64,000 bases of DNA, from contig JAFKGD010000005.1 in assembly GCA_017307855.1 (NCBI GenBank), forward strand, positions 62,001 to 126,000, written 5' to 3'. Positions within the stretch are counted from its first letter, which is position 1. Every line of letters starts with the position of its first letter. Source of the DNA: Burkholderiales bacterium (GTDB lineage Bacteria; Pseudomonadota; Gammaproteobacteria; Burkholderiales; Burkholderiaceae_C). A program made the position numbers and the translations under genes. Under the pieces are notes generated by a model. It saw only the letters and a list, made by a program, of their open reading frames with translations. It ran no database searches and was not told the origin of the DNA. Shown here one piece after another: positions 1 through 8,676 of this stretch.

Positions 1-1232
1 GCCGGTCCGGCGACGCCCGCCGCTCGCGCGCCGAAGTGATGGAAGCCTCGCCCGCGCCGTCGCCGGTCGCCCCGGTACTGGCGGCGCCCGCGGGTCGCGC
101 CGCCGTGGCCGAAGACATGGCGGCGGCTGTCGCCCCATCCGTCCTGCCGCCGGGCCGCCGCCCGGCGCCGCAGCCCCAGCCGCAGCGCCCGCAGGTCACC
201 GCAGGCGTGGTCGACGACAACGCCGACTTCGCCGGCTACCTTGCCTTCCGCGACCGCACGCAGGTGGAACACCGTGCGCGCGACGTGAGCGAGCGCTACC
301 TGCTCGAAGTGAAGGACGCCGCCGGCCGGCCCGTGCCCGACGCGGAAGTGGCCGTGCGTGCGCCCCAGGGCCATGCGATGTGGGCGCGTACCGACACGGG
401 CGGCCGCGTCTGGCTGCATCCGAACGCGTTCGATCCGATGCGCTCGCAGGTCTACGAAGTGGCCGTGCGCCAGGGCACGCAGCAGGCGCGCGGCTTCCTG
501 CGCCGCGGACAGAAGAGCGCGGTGGAAGTGACCCTTTCCGGCGCGGCGCTGCCCGCGCGCGCGCAGCTCGACCTGGTGTTCCTGATCGACGCCACCGGCT
601 CCATGGCCGACGAGATCGGCAAGCTCAAGGCCAGCCTGGCCGACATCGCCCGCGAGGTGTCGCGCCTGCCCAGCCGGCCCGACCTGTGCTTCGGCCTCGT
701 GGCCTACCGCGACAAGGGCGACGCCTTCCTGCTGCGCAGCCACGATTTCACGAACGATCTGGGCGCCTTCCAGGGCGCGCTGGACAAGTTGCGCGCCGCC
801 GGCGGCGGCGACTACCCGGAAGCGATGAACGAGGCGCTGCACGAGACCGTGCACCAGCTCAGCTGGCGCGGCGCAGGCACCACGCGCATGGTGGTGCTGC
901 TGGCCGATGCTCCGCCTCATCTGGACTACGGCGGCCCGCAGTACGACAGCGACATGCTGGCCGCGCTGGGCAAGGGCATCAAGGTGTTCGGTGTGGCGGC
1001 CAGCGGGCTGGACCGGCAGGGCGAGTACATCCAGCGCCAGATCGCCCAGTACACGGGCGGGCGCTTCGTCTTCCTGACCTACGCCGATGCCGCGCGCCCG
1101 GGCAGCAGCGGGCCGGGGCGCGAGACGTCGCACGACGTGGCGGGCTATTCGGTGGAATCGCTCGACCGCCTGATCGTGCGTCTGGTGCGCGAGGAACTGG
1201 GCCGGCTGCCGACGGCCCGGGCTGGCGGTTGA
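1..1232 (+). CDS. von Willebrand factor type A domain protein (5' end outside window)
   Basis: The reading frame is open from the first bases of the window, so the true start lies upstream; GTG at 36 and ATG at 39 are only internal candidates. The visible part begins with an Ala/Pro-rich linker. A short beta-sandwich segment with a prealbumin-like or carboxypeptidase-regulatory look (around DAAGRPVPDAEV) follows, then a VWA domain opening with VFLIDATGSM. That stretch is the metal-ion-dependent adhesion site, with DATGS in place of the usual DxSxS. The protein ends shortly after the VWA fold. VWA proteins of this kind are usually extracytoplasmic or membrane-associated protein-binding modules. 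No partner gene is visible, so the role is unknown. Confidence 0.75.
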   Translation, partial: RSGDARRSRAEVMEASPAPSPVAPVLAAPAGRAAVAEDMAAAVAPSVLPPGRRPAPQPQPQRPQVTAGVVDDNADFAGYLAFRDRTQVEHRARDVSERYLLEVKDAAGRPVPDAEVAVRAPQGHAMWARTDTGGRVWLHPNAFDPMRSQVYEVAVRQGTQQARGFLRRGQKSAVEVTLSGAALPARAQLDLVFLIDATGSMADEIGKLKASLADIAREVSRLPSRPDLCFGLVAYRDKGDAFLLRSHDFTNDLGAFQGALDKLRAAGGGDYPEAMNEALHETVHQLSWRGAGTTRMVVLLADAPPHLDYGGPQYDSDMLAALGKGIKVFGVAASGLDRQGEYIQRQIAQYTGGRFVFLTYADAARPGSSGPGRETSHDVAGYSVESLDRLIVRLVREELGRLPTARAGG

Positions 1233-1286
1233 ACGCAGGCGGGGGGCCGGTGCGCCGGCCTGATCGACCGGGCCCGCGCCGGGGGC

Positions 1287-1317
1287 TTGCGCGCAACCTG
1301 CGGGCGCAGGCTATAAT
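1287..1317 (+). promoter_or_regulatory. putative sigma-70 promoter of tRNA-Met
   Basis: A perfect -10 hexamer TATAAT lies at 1312-1317, ten bases before the mature tRNA. A TTGCGC -35-like hexamer lies at 1287-1292. The 19-base spacer is longer than optimal, so the -35 assignment is less certain than the -10. Confidence 0.55.
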
Positions 1318-1326
1318 TGAGGGCTT

Positions 1327-1403
1327 GGCGCTTTAGCTCAGTCGGTTAGAGCGATGGAATCATAATCCACAGGTCCGCGGTTCGAATCCGTGAAGCGCCA
1401 CCA
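1327..1403 (+). tRNA. tRNA-Met (anticodon CAT)
   Basis: The cloverleaf is complete. The seven-base-pair acceptor is GGCGCTT/AAGCGCC, the D stem is GCTC/GAGC, and the anticodon loop carries CAT at 1361-1363. The T loop contains TTCGAAT, and CCA (1401-1403) is encoded. The paired first base of the acceptor argues against initiator tRNA. CAT could also belong to a lysidine-modified tRNA-Ile2, but elongator Met is the better guess. Confidence 0.93.
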
Positions 1404-1591
1404 GATCTACCGGCCCGTGCCTGCTCTATCAGCGGCGCGGGCCGGCTTTTCCCCCACCCCCCTCCCCTGCTGCACAGGCGTCGAGGCGCCGGCTCAGCCC
1501 CCGTGGTCGCCGGCCGGGTGCGGTGGGCATGTCCGGCGTCCGGTGCGGCCGGACCTGACGAAGGCACGTCGCATCGAAAGGACTCACAGGA

Positions 1592-1819
1592 ATGTCGAAG
1601 GAAGACCTGATTGAAATGCGCGGCAAGGTGAACGAGGTGCTGCCCGATTCACGTTTTCGCGTCGTGCTGGACAACGGCCATGAAATCGTCGCCTACGCGG
1701 GCGGCAAGATGCGCAAGAACCGAATCCGTGTGCTGGCCGGCGACCAGGTGTCCGTCGAACTCTCTCCCTACGATCTGACCAAGGGGCGCATCAAGTTCCG
1801 CCACCTCGCCCGTCCCTGA
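1592..1819 (+). CDS. infA: translation initiation factor IF-1
   Basis: This 75-residue protein is a single S1/OB-fold domain covering the whole length, the normal size for IF-1. IF-1 binds the ribosomal A site with IF-2 and IF-3 during initiation. Diagnostic features are the N-terminal [13 protein letters not shown], the central [15 protein letters not shown], and [11 protein letters not shown] near the end. The ATG follows an AGGA-like ribosome binding site. The gene stands alone rather than inside the ribosomal protein operon. Many Burkholderiales carry such a second, separate infA, but whether this is the only copy cannot be told from this window. A strong terminator follows. Confidence 0.95.
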   Translation: MSKEDLIEMRGKVNEVLPDSRFRVVLDNGHEIVAYAGGKMRKNRIRVLAGDQVSVELSPYDLTKGRIKFRHLARP

Positions 1820-1863
1820 CGCGCCCTGCGCCACCGGCTGCCTGCAAGGCACCCACGCAAGAC

Positions 1864-1888
1864 AAAAGCGGCCTCCGGGCCGCTTTTT
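1864..1888 (+). terminator. Rho-independent terminator after infA
   Basis: A GC-rich hairpin AGCGGCC-TCCG-GGCCGCT (1867-1884) is followed by a T run and preceded by an A run. It ends infA transcription. The flanking A/T symmetry means it may also terminate the convergent minus-strand operon. Confidence 0.85.
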
Positions 1889-1918
1889 CGTTTCCGCCGT
1901 CGTGCGACGACCAGGGAA

Positions 1919-2188
1919 TCAGCCGTCCTGCGACTCGTCGGACGACGTGCGACGGAGCCGGCCTTCATCGCGTGCCGGCGGGCGGCCCGGCTGGCCGCGA
2001 CCCTGCACCCATTCCGGCACCGAGCCGCTGTCGGCGAACAGCTGCCGCGCGAGCTGGGTCAGCGCGTCGTCGATGTCCGCCTGGGTTTCGGGTGCGGACG
2101 CGTCATCGGGCGCGCCAGTGCGGGTGGCATCGTCTGGCGGCTGAGCGGGATCGTGTGGCTGGCCTTCGGGCAGCGGATCGGCGCTCAT
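1919..2188 (-). CDS. hypothetical protein, third gene of the RES-like operon
   Basis: This 89-residue protein is not recognised. Its ATG at 2188 overlaps the stop of the RES-like gene in an ATGA arrangement, which indicates translational coupling in the minus-strand operon running from 3137 to 1919. The N-terminal half is Pro/Asp-rich and probably disordered. The middle (ADIDDALTQLARQLF) looks like one amphipathic helix, and the C terminus is Arg- and Gly-rich. A small acidic-then-basic protein with one helix could be a binding partner of its neighbour, but there is no family evidence. Confidence 0.6.
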   Translation of the reverse strand: MSADPLPEGQPHDPAQPPDDATRTGAPDDASAPETQADIDDALTQLARQLFADSGSVPEWVQGRGQPGRPPARDEGRLRRTSSDESQDG

Positions 2189-2766
2189 GGCCGCATCCCG
2201 TGCGGACCGGCCGCATGGCGCAGGATCTGGGTCGGCGCCCAGGCGTCGTCGGGCTCGGCGCTGCACGGGCCGTGGGCGAAGAACTGCTCGCCGGGCATCA
2301 CGTGCGAACGGATGCGCACGCGCTCGAAATCCGGATGGTCCACGTGGATCAGCACCGTGCGCTGGCGCGTGACGTAGGGCGAGCGCACCCACACGGCCAG
2401 CAGGTTGCGCTCGCGCAGCACTTCGCACAGGTTGACCAGAGGCAGCGCCGTGCCGTGCGAGGCCATGGCGCGGCGTGCGCGCGGATCCTCGGCCACATTG
2501 AATTCGGCATGCAGCCACGGATCGGCCGGCAGCTCGATGCGCTCGTGCACCAGCCGCGCCGGTTCCACGCCGAGTGTCAGGTGCGACAGCGACAGCGCCG
2601 CCAGTTCTTCGGATTCATAGCCATACAACACGCGGTCACCTGCCTCATGCCACTGGCCGGCGCGCACCGCGGGCTCCATGCAGACCTGCCGCGCGGGCCT
2701 CGTGGCCGTGGCCAGCCGGTACAGCCGCAGCGTGCCGGACGCTGCGCCCGGCGCGGCGCTCCTCAT
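2185..2766 (-). CDS. RES-domain-like protein
   Basis: This 193-residue protein resembles the RES fold, whose studied members are NAD+-consuming toxins of RES-Xre (MbcT-type) toxin-antitoxin pairs. Visible landmarks are an N-terminal LRLYRL, a GQWHEAGDRVLYGYES block matching the RES region G-x-W...G..V.Y..ES, and a C-terminal VRSPYV..QRTVLI..DHPDF block matching the typical VPS...N.L.NP.HPDF ending. The glutamate that usually follows the ES block is not obvious (ALSLSHL). The start at 2766 overlaps the upstream stop (ATGA); an ATG at 2772 is also possible. No DUF2384/Xre antitoxin gene is visible next to it, so activity as a toxin is uncertain. Confidence 0.6.
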   Translation of the reverse strand: MRSAAPGAASGTLRLYRLATATRPARQVCMEPAVRAGQWHEAGDRVLYGYESEELAALSLSHLTLGVEPARLVHERIELPADPWLHAEFNVAEDPRARRAMASHGTALPLVNLCEVLRERNLLAVWVRSPYVTRQRTVLIHVDHPDFERVRIRSHVMPGEQFFAHGPCSAEPDDAWAPTQILRHAAGPHGMRP

Positions 2767-3137
2767 GCCCATACCGCCGCCGCCGCTTCGCTGAAATCGA
2801 CCGGCTTGGCACTGCGCGCGCGGCGCAGCAGCCAGGCGTTGAGCACGGGCGCCTCGAGCGCATCGCAGCGGCCCACCCACTTCTTCGCACGCTCGCGGCC
2901 AAGCACTTCCACGGCCAGGCCGTGGAGGCTGCCGTCGCGGCTGGACTGGTGCGTGCTGCGCGGACGGGCCTGCACGTGCTGGCGGGCGGCCTGTCCGGTC
3001 GGGATGATGTCTTCGGCCAGCCGCGCCACCAGAAGGTGCACGGGCTCGTCGATGAGGTCTTCCATGATCATGGTGTCCTGGAAGTCGTTCATCGTCACCA
3101 GCCGCTCGATGCTGATCGTGTCTGCGAAATCGTCCAT
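2763..3137 (-). CDS. hypothetical protein, first gene of the RES-like operon
   Basis: This 124-residue protein is not recognised. The ATG at 3137 is chosen over an upstream in-frame start because it is preceded by an AAGGAAGG ribosome binding site. The N terminus is acidic and Met/Ile-rich (MDDFADTISIERL). The C-terminal half (EVLGRERAKKW to LRRARS) is helical and basic. It occupies the position of an antitoxin upstream of a RES gene. I see no helix-turn-helix and no clear match to the DUF2384 antitoxin domain, so this is position-based only. Confidence 0.6.
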   Translation of the reverse strand: MDDFADTISIERLVTMNDFQDTMIMEDLIDEPVHLLVARLAEDIIPTGQAARQHVQARPRSTHQSSRDGSLHGLAVEVLGRERAKKWVGRCDALEAPVLNAWLLRRARSAKPVDFSEAAAAVWA

Positions 3138-3330
3138 GTCCGTTCCTTCCTTGCCTGTCGTGTGGGCTGCCCGGCTCGCCCGGGGCGGCCGGCTGCGGCG
3201 ACTTGCCGCGCCCGGATCGGCGTCGATCACGGGATGGAAGGAATTCTGCGGAGGGACGAAGGACTCAGGTTTGTCGGCAACAGTTGTTAATGCTGCCGGC
3301 AATCATTGTTATCAGACAGGAAACGTTTGT
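3138..3330. other. intergenic region upstream of the RES-like operon
   Basis: The spacer is lower in GC than its surroundings near 3290-3335. It contains the ribosome binding site of the minus-strand operon and presumably its promoter. It also receives the 3' end of the CHASE2 kinase gene. No clear -35/-10 pair, terminator or operator was found. Confidence 0.4.
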
Positions 3331-5718
3331 TCATGATTCCGGGGCCGCCGAGCCGCGCAGGCCGTTGGCCGGCAGGCAGATGCGGAATTCGGCACCCTGC
3401 TCGGCGCAATTGAGCGCGGACAGCGTGCCGCCGTGCGCCTGGACCACCGATCGCACGAATGCCAGGCCCAGCCCGGCGCCTTCGATGCGCGGCGCGTGAG
3501 GCATCTGCGCGCGCCGGAACTTCTCGAACAGGATCTCGGTGTCGCTCACCGGCAGGCCCGGACCCTGGTCGCGTACCGACACGCGCCAGCGCGGCGGCTG
3601 GCCCGGATGCAGCGCGGGCTCGGGCGCGATCTCGCAGTGGATCGTCGTGCCTTCAGGAGAGAACTTGATGGCGTTGTCCAGCAGGTTCATCAAGGCGCGC
3701 GTCATGAGCGAGCGGTCGACGGTGCACACGGCCATGGCCTCGACAGATTCGTCGTCGGGCAACTCGATGCGGATGCCGCGGGATCGGGCGCGCGGCCAGA
3801 CCAGGTCGGCCGCCTCTTCCAGCAACGCGTGCAGGTCGTTGGGCTCGGGCTCGATCTTGCCGGCTTCGGCGCGGGCGAACTGGATGAAATCTTCCGACAT
3901 ATCGAGCGCCGAGCGAGCGTAGCGCTGGATGCGTTCGAGCAGGCGGGCCGTGTCCTGTGCTTCCTCGGCCCCGCGCTGATGCAATTCGATCAGGCTGATG
4001 ATGGACGACTGTGGCGCGCGCATGTCGTGCGAGATGAATCGCAGGGCGTCGTCGCGCTGCTTCTGCGCCTCGCGCACGGTATGGATGTCCACCAGGCTGA
4101 CGATCCAGCCCTCGGATGACTGGCCGCCCAGACCGTCGCGGGTGCGCGGAATCACCCGCAACAGGAACTCCCGGCCCTGGCGGTCGATCACTTCCGTGCG
4201 GCCCTCTGCGGCAGGCTCGGGCGTGAACAGTGCCGCCACGCGCATGCGCGCATCGTCGGGCAGGATGGATTGCCCGATGTCGCCCATGCGCGTGCCCACC
4301 ACATCGCGCACACCGGCCGCACGCAGGTAGCGGAGCGCCGCCGCGTTGGCGATGCGCACGCGGCCTTCGCCATCGACGATGAGCGTCACGTCGGGCACGC
4401 TGTCCAGACTGTCGGCCACCAGGCGCTGGCTGCTGCGCAACTGTTCGATGGCTTCGTGCAGCCGGCCGATGTGGCGCTCGATCATGTCCGAGCCCGGCGG
4501 CGCATCCTGCTGCGACGGGAACACCGAATCGTCCATCTCGCCCATCTCGGCCGACAGCGAGCGAACCGCCGTGAAAAGGCGCACGCACAGCCACAGCGGC
4601 CATGCCACCAGCAGGGCCAACAGGCCCGCCAGCGGATAGATCTGGATTTCCGTAGCGACCGGCAGCAGCGCCGTAGCCCCCAGCGTGGCGACGGCCAGCC
4701 CCCCCAGGGCCGCGAGCGCCGCCCCAGTGGACAGGAACGCCAGCGCCAGCCCCGCGCCCAGGGCCGGTAACGCATTGACCAACGCATTCAGGCGCGGCGA
4801 GGCGGGCTGCACATAGCGCTGTTCGAGCAGCGACTGCAGCACGGCGGCGACGATGTCGGTTTCGGCCATGAGCGAATCGCGGCCCGCCACCGGCGTGACG
4901 AAGGCGTTGCCCACGCCGGGCGCGGTGCTGCCCACCAGGACGTAGCGGTTGCGGAATTCCTCCGCCGGCACCAGCCCGGCCACCACGTCCACCAGCGGGA
5001 AATGCCGCACCGGCGTGGTCGGGAACGGCACGATCAGCCGGTTTTCGGCCAGCCAGTCGGCGCTGCTGTCGTCGGGCAGGTGCTGCCAGGGACGGTCGCC
5101 GGCGTCTCCGTTGGACGTGACGAGTCCCACGTCGCCCGCCCCAGCGCGGTAGAGCGCCAGCGCCATGTGGTCCCACGCCTGGCCGGGCGGTCCTTCGCGC
5201 AGCCAGACGGAGCGCGCCACGCCGTCGGCGTCGAGCTGCACACGCACGTGGCCGGCCGATTCGGCCGCTGCTGCCAGCACCGGCACCGGCGGCAGCGGCA
5301 CGGCCGCCCGGCCGCGCGCGCCGGTCATCGGCACCGGCAGCACCACGTTGCGTACACGGGCCACTGCGTCGGCCAGTACCCGCTCGTCGGCACGCGGGGA
5401 CAGGAAGCGCCGGTTCCAGGGAATCAGCATGCCCAGCACGCGCGGCTGGCCTTCGGCGACGGTATCGAAAAGGCGCTCGTACACCGACTCGTTCCACGGC
5501 AGTGGCCCGAGCGCGTCGAGGCTGGCGTCGTCGAGGGCGATCACCACGATGTCGTCACGGTGCGGGCGCGAGTCGAACAGCCGCAGGCTGTCGGTGAGGG
5601 CGAGGTCGGCACGGCCCAAGCCGCCAACGCTGCCGAGCGCGGCGGCCAGGCCCACCAGCAGCGTGCTGAAGACCAGCCAGCGGGTCACGGAAAAGCGTTT
5701 GGCCAGCCGCACAGGCAT
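3331..5718 (-). CDS. CHASE2 domain sensor histidine kinase
   Basis: This 795-residue inner-membrane sensor kinase has an N-terminal membrane anchor (about 12-32) and a periplasmic CHASE2 domain (about 35-305, with IVVIALDDASL). A cluster of membrane segments (about 313-385) and a PAS-like domain (about 435-550) follow. The HisKA domain has FISHDMRAP with the phospho-acceptor His564. The HATPase domain has N box NLLDNAIKF, G1 DQGPGLP and G2 GAGLGLAF. It lies 11 bases downstream of an OmpR-type regulator on the same strand, its likely partner. CHASE2 ligands are generally unknown, so the stimulus is not assigned. Confidence 0.9.
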   Translation of the reverse strand: MPVRLAKRFSVTRWLVFSTLLVGLAAALGSVGGLGRADLALTDSLRLFDSRPHRDDIVVIALDDASLDALGPLPWNESVYERLFDTVAEGQPRVLGMLIPWNRRFLSPRADERVLADAVARVRNVVLPVPMTGARGRAAVPLPPVPVLAAAAESAGHVRVQLDADGVARSVWLREGPPGQAWDHMALALYRAGAGDVGLVTSNGDAGDRPWQHLPDDSSADWLAENRLIVPFPTTPVRHFPLVDVVAGLVPAEEFRNRYVLVGSTAPGVGNAFVTPVAGRDSLMAETDIVAAVLQSLLEQRYVQPASPRLNALVNALPALGAGLALAFLSTGAALAALGGLAVATLGATALLPVATEIQIYPLAGLLALLVAWPLWLCVRLFTAVRSLSAEMGEMDDSVFPSQQDAPPGSDMIERHIGRLHEAIEQLRSSQRLVADSLDSVPDVTLIVDGEGRVRIANAAALRYLRAAGVRDVVGTRMGDIGQSILPDDARMRVAALFTPEPAAEGRTEVIDRQGREFLLRVIPRTRDGLGGQSSEGWIVSLVDIHTVREAQKQRDDALRFISHDMRAPQSSIISLIELHQRGAEEAQDTARLLERIQRYARSALDMSEDFIQFARAEAGKIEPEPNDLHALLEEAADLVWPRARSRGIRIELPDDESVEAMAVCTVDRSLMTRALMNLLDNAIKFSPEGTTIHCEIAPEPALHPGQPPRWRVSVRDQGPGLPVSDTEILFEKFRRAQMPHAPRIEGAGLGLAFVRSVVQAHGGTLSALNCAEQGAEFRICLPANGLRGSAAPES

Positions 5719-5729
5719 CGAGACGCCCG

Positions 5730-6431
5730 TCAGGGAGTGGCGACTTCAGGCGCCGCCTGCTCGAGCCGGTAACCCTGGCTGTACACCGACAGCAGGCGCC
5801 AGCCGTGCTCGCTGCGCAGCCGCAGCTTGGTGCGCAGGCGCGACATGTGGACGTCGAGGGTGCGGGAATCGCTGTCGTCCTGGCGGCGCCAGACTTCATC
5901 GCGCAATTGCTGGCGCGACACCAGCCGGCCGGCTTTTCGGAACATGTAGAGCGCAAGGTCGAATTCGCGCTGCTTGAGCTCGATCCGCTCTCCCGCGAGC
6001 TCGACCACGCCCGCACCGGAATCGAAGCGGTAGGCGCCGAAGACCTCGTTGCCCCCCACGGGCTCGGGGTAGCCGCGCCGCAGCATGGCGCGGATGCGTG
6101 CGATCAGTTCGGGCACGCGCACGGGCTTGACCATGTAATCGTCGGCGCCGGCGTTGAGGCCTTCGATGATGTCGGACTCTGACGAGCGCTGCGTGATCAT
6201 GAGCACCGGGATCAGCATGCCCTGCTGGGTGCGGACCCAGCGCAGGATCTGGATGCCGGTGGTGTCAGGCAATTCCCAGTCGAGGATGAACATGTCGAAC
6301 GTGTCCCTGCCGATCGCGCGCATGAGCGCCTGACCGCTGCTGAACACGTGGGGCGCATAGCCCAGCGCCTTTACCGTATGGCGCAGCAGATCGAGCTGCG
6401 CCGCATCATCCTCAAGGATTGCGATCCTCAC
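5730..6431 (-). CDS. OmpR/PhoB-family response regulator
   Basis: This 233-residue protein has a receiver domain (about 1-120) with acidic pocket EDD, phospho-acceptor Asp51 (ILDWELP), conserved Thr in MITQ and Lys in VKPVR. A winged-helix DNA-binding domain (about 130-225) contains RTLDVHMSRLRTKL and the wing SVYSQGYRL. It is the first gene of a two-gene minus-strand operon with the CHASE2 kinase. The AT-rich region upstream presumably holds the promoter. The target genes are unknown. Confidence 0.92.
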   Translation of the reverse strand: MRIAILEDDAAQLDLLRHTVKALGYAPHVFSSGQALMRAIGRDTFDMFILDWELPDTTGIQILRWVRTQQGMLIPVLMITQRSSESDIIEGLNAGADDYMVKPVRVPELIARIRAMLRRGYPEPVGGNEVFGAYRFDSGAGVVELAGERIELKQREFDLALYMFRKAGRLVSRQQLRDEVWRRQDDSDSRTLDVHMSRLRTKLRLRSEHGWRLLSVYSQGYRLEQAAPEVATP

Positions 6432-6724
6432 GTCACCCCCAGAAACACGGCCACCGCGGGCGACCGGAGCGGTTCCCGTGACTTGTCAGCGCCTGCACTT
6501 TAGTTTTCAAAATCTACGAAATAGTTTCAAAAGGTACAAGAGTCTTTTCGCCTACAAACACTAGGTAGTTTGCGCAATCCGCGCATTAAAGGGGGCAAGC
6601 AGCGCCGAAACCGCCCGCCAATGCGGCCTTCAGGGGTCTGCGGCCAACGCGGCGGGTACACTGGCGCGCCCTGAAGCGGCGCAGCGTGCGCCGCACTTGC
6701 CACCACAGCCTCTGGATCGACACC
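6432..6724. other. divergent promoter region
   Basis: This 293-base region separates the minus-strand regulator from the plus-strand exported-protein gene. The part at 6500-6595 is markedly AT-rich for this genome, with phased A/T tracts (TTTTCAAAAT, GTTTCAAAAG), consistent with a regulator promoter. A GTACACTGG motif with -10-like TACACT at 6657-6662 may serve the rightward gene. No terminator or RNA gene is visible. Confidence 0.4.
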
Positions 6725-7210
6725 ATGAACCGCTGCCCCACTCCTTCATGCCGCCCTGCGCGCCGGCGCGTCACGCTGACTGGTCTGGCTGCGATCTCGG
6801 CCTTGATGCTGGTCACAGTCGCCCGCGCCCAGCTCGCCGAGCCGCAGTCGCGCGCATTCCCGGCCAGCGCCCTGCGCGGCACGCTGATCGTCACCGCCGC
6901 ACCCGACGTGCTCATCGACCGGCGGCCCGCGCGCCTGTCGCCCGGGGCGCGCATCCGTGACGACCGAAACATGCTGGTGATGTCGGGCGCGCTGTCCGGC
7001 CGCGAATTCATCGTCAACTACACGCGCGAGGCGCACGGCCTGATCCATGACGTGTGGATCCTCACCCCGGCCGAGATCGCCCTCAAGCGCCCCGGCGCCA
7101 CGCCCGAGCGCAACTTCCTGTTCGGCTTCGAGGCGGACGCCCCCAAGCGCGACGACGGCAAGACACCCTACGACCAGCTGCCCGGCCTGGGCAACGCTTC
7201 GGCGCGCTGA
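6725..7210 (+). CDS. exported hypothetical protein upstream of miaB
   Basis: This 161-residue protein has an Arg-rich N terminus and a hydrophobic stretch ending in VARAQ, a plausible Sec signal peptide with cleavage after Ala. The ATG at 6725 is preferred because the upstream in-frame extension would bury the signal. The mature part has a short beta-rich region ([22 protein letters not shown]) and the phrase [18 protein letters not shown] do not recognise a characterised family. It is followed after 88 bases by miaB on the same strand. Confidence 0.75.
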   Translation: MNRCPTPSCRPARRRVTLTGLAAISALMLVTVARAQLAEPQSRAFPASALRGTLIVTAAPDVLIDRRPARLSPGARIRDDRNMLVMSGALSGREFIVNYTREAHGLIHDVWILTPAEIALKRPGATPERNFLFGFEADAPKRDDGKTPYDQLPGLGNASAR

Positions 7211-7298
7211 CCCCGCCCGTGCGGCGGTGCTGGCGGGCCGATGGCCCGGCGCACCGCCGTCGCCCGTCTTTCCTTCCACGACGAACACAGAGGTCGCC

Positions 7299-8651
7299 AT
7301 GACCCCCAAGAAAGTTTTCATCAAGACCTTCGGCTGCCAGATGAACGAGTACGACTCGGACAAGATGGCCGACGTGCTGGGCGCGGCCGAAGGCTACGAA
7401 CCCACGCAGGACGTCGAGCAGGCCGATCTGATCCTCTTCAATACCTGCTCGGTGCGCGAGAAGGCGCAGGAAAAGGTGTTCTCCGATCTGGGCCGCATCA
7501 AGCACCTGAAGGCGCGCGGCGTGAAGATCGGCGTGGGCGGCTGCGTGGCCAGCCAGGAGGGCGAGGCCATCATCGCGCGCGCACCCTACGTGGACGTGGT
7601 GTTCGGCCCCCAGACGCTGCACCGCCTGCCCGAACTGCTGGCCGCGCGCGAGCGGCAGGACCGGCCTCAGGTGGACATCAGCTTTCCGGAGATCGAGAAA
7701 TTCGACCACCTGCCGCCAGCGCGCGTCGAAGGCCCCACCGCCTTCGTGTCGATCATGGAGGGCTGTTCCAAGTACTGCAGCTATTGCGTGGTGCCGTACA
7801 CGCGCGGCGAAGAGGTGAGCCGGCCGTTCGACGATGTGCTGGTCGAAGTGGCGGGCCTGGCTGCGCAGGGCGTGAAGGAAGTGACTCTGCTGGGTCAGAA
7901 CGTGAACGCCTACCGCGGCGCCATGGGCCATACGGCCGAGATCGCCGACTTCGCGCTGCTGATCGAGTACGTGGCCGGCATCCCGGGCATCGAGCGCATC
8001 CGCTACACCACCAGCCACCCCAACGAGTTCACTCAGCGCCTGGTCGATGCCTATGCGCGCGTGCCGCAACTGGTGAGCCATCTGCACCTGCCTGTGCAGC
8101 ACGCGAGCGACCGCATCCTCATGGCGATGAAGCGCGGCTACACGGCCATGGAATACAAGAGCACGATCCGCAAGCTGCGCGCAATCCGGCCCGACATGTC
8201 GATGAGCTCGGACTTCATCGTCGGCTTCCCCGGCGAAACCGACGACGACTTCCGCCGGCTGATGAAGCTGGTGCATGACGTCGGCTATGACGCGAGCTTC
8301 TCGTTCATCTTCAGCCCGCGCCCCGGCACGCCCGCGGCCAACCTGCACGACGACACGCCGCACGCGGTCAAGCTCGCGCGCCTGCAGGAGCTGCAGGCCG
8401 CCATCGACGACAACGTGCGCCGTATCGGCGACAGCCGCGTGGGCACGGTGCAGCGCGTGCTGGTCGAAGGCCCTTCGCGCAAGGACGCCTCCCGCCTGTC
8501 GGGCCGCACCGAGTGCAACCGCGTGGTCAATTTCCCCGGCGGCCCGCAGGCGGCGCGGCTCATCGGCCAGATGGTCGACGTGACCATCACCGAATCGCAC
8601 GCCTACACGCTCAGCGGTGAGGTGGCCGTGAGCGAGGGCGTGGCGGCCTGA
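7299..8651 (+). CDS. miaB: tRNA-2-methylthio-N6-dimethylallyladenosine synthase MiaB
   Basis: MiaB adds the methylthio group to i6A37 of tRNAs reading UNN codons, using radical SAM chemistry. The 450-residue protein has an N-terminal UPF0004 domain with cluster cysteines C13 (TFGCQMN), C50 (FNTCSVRE) and C82 (GGCVAS). The radical SAM motif is C156-x3-C160-x2-C163 ([17 protein letters not shown]). A C-terminal TRAM domain is at about 380-445. The ATG at 7299 begins [13 protein letters not shown]; the longer open frame upstream overlaps the preceding gene and is rejected. The full set of cysteines indicates an active enzyme. Confidence 0.97.
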   Translation: MTPKKVFIKTFGCQMNEYDSDKMADVLGAAEGYEPTQDVEQADLILFNTCSVREKAQEKVFSDLGRIKHLKARGVKIGVGGCVASQEGEAIIARAPYVDVVFGPQTLHRLPELLAARERQDRPQVDISFPEIEKFDHLPPARVEGPTAFVSIMEGCSKYCSYCVVPYTRGEEVSRPFDDVLVEVAGLAAQGVKEVTLLGQNVNAYRGAMGHTAEIADFALLIEYVAGIPGIERIRYTTSHPNEFTQRLVDAYARVPQLVSHLHLPVQHASDRILMAMKRGYTAMEYKSTIRKLRAIRPDMSMSSDFIVGFPGETDDDFRRLMKLVHDVGYDASFSFIFSPRPGTPAANLHDDTPHAVKLARLQELQAAIDDNVRRIGDSRVGTVQRVLVEGPSRKDASRLSGRTECNRVVNFPGGPQAARLIGQMVDVTITESHAYTLSGEVAVSEGVAA

Positions 8652-8676
8652 CGCCGCACCGGAGAAACCGCTGCCG

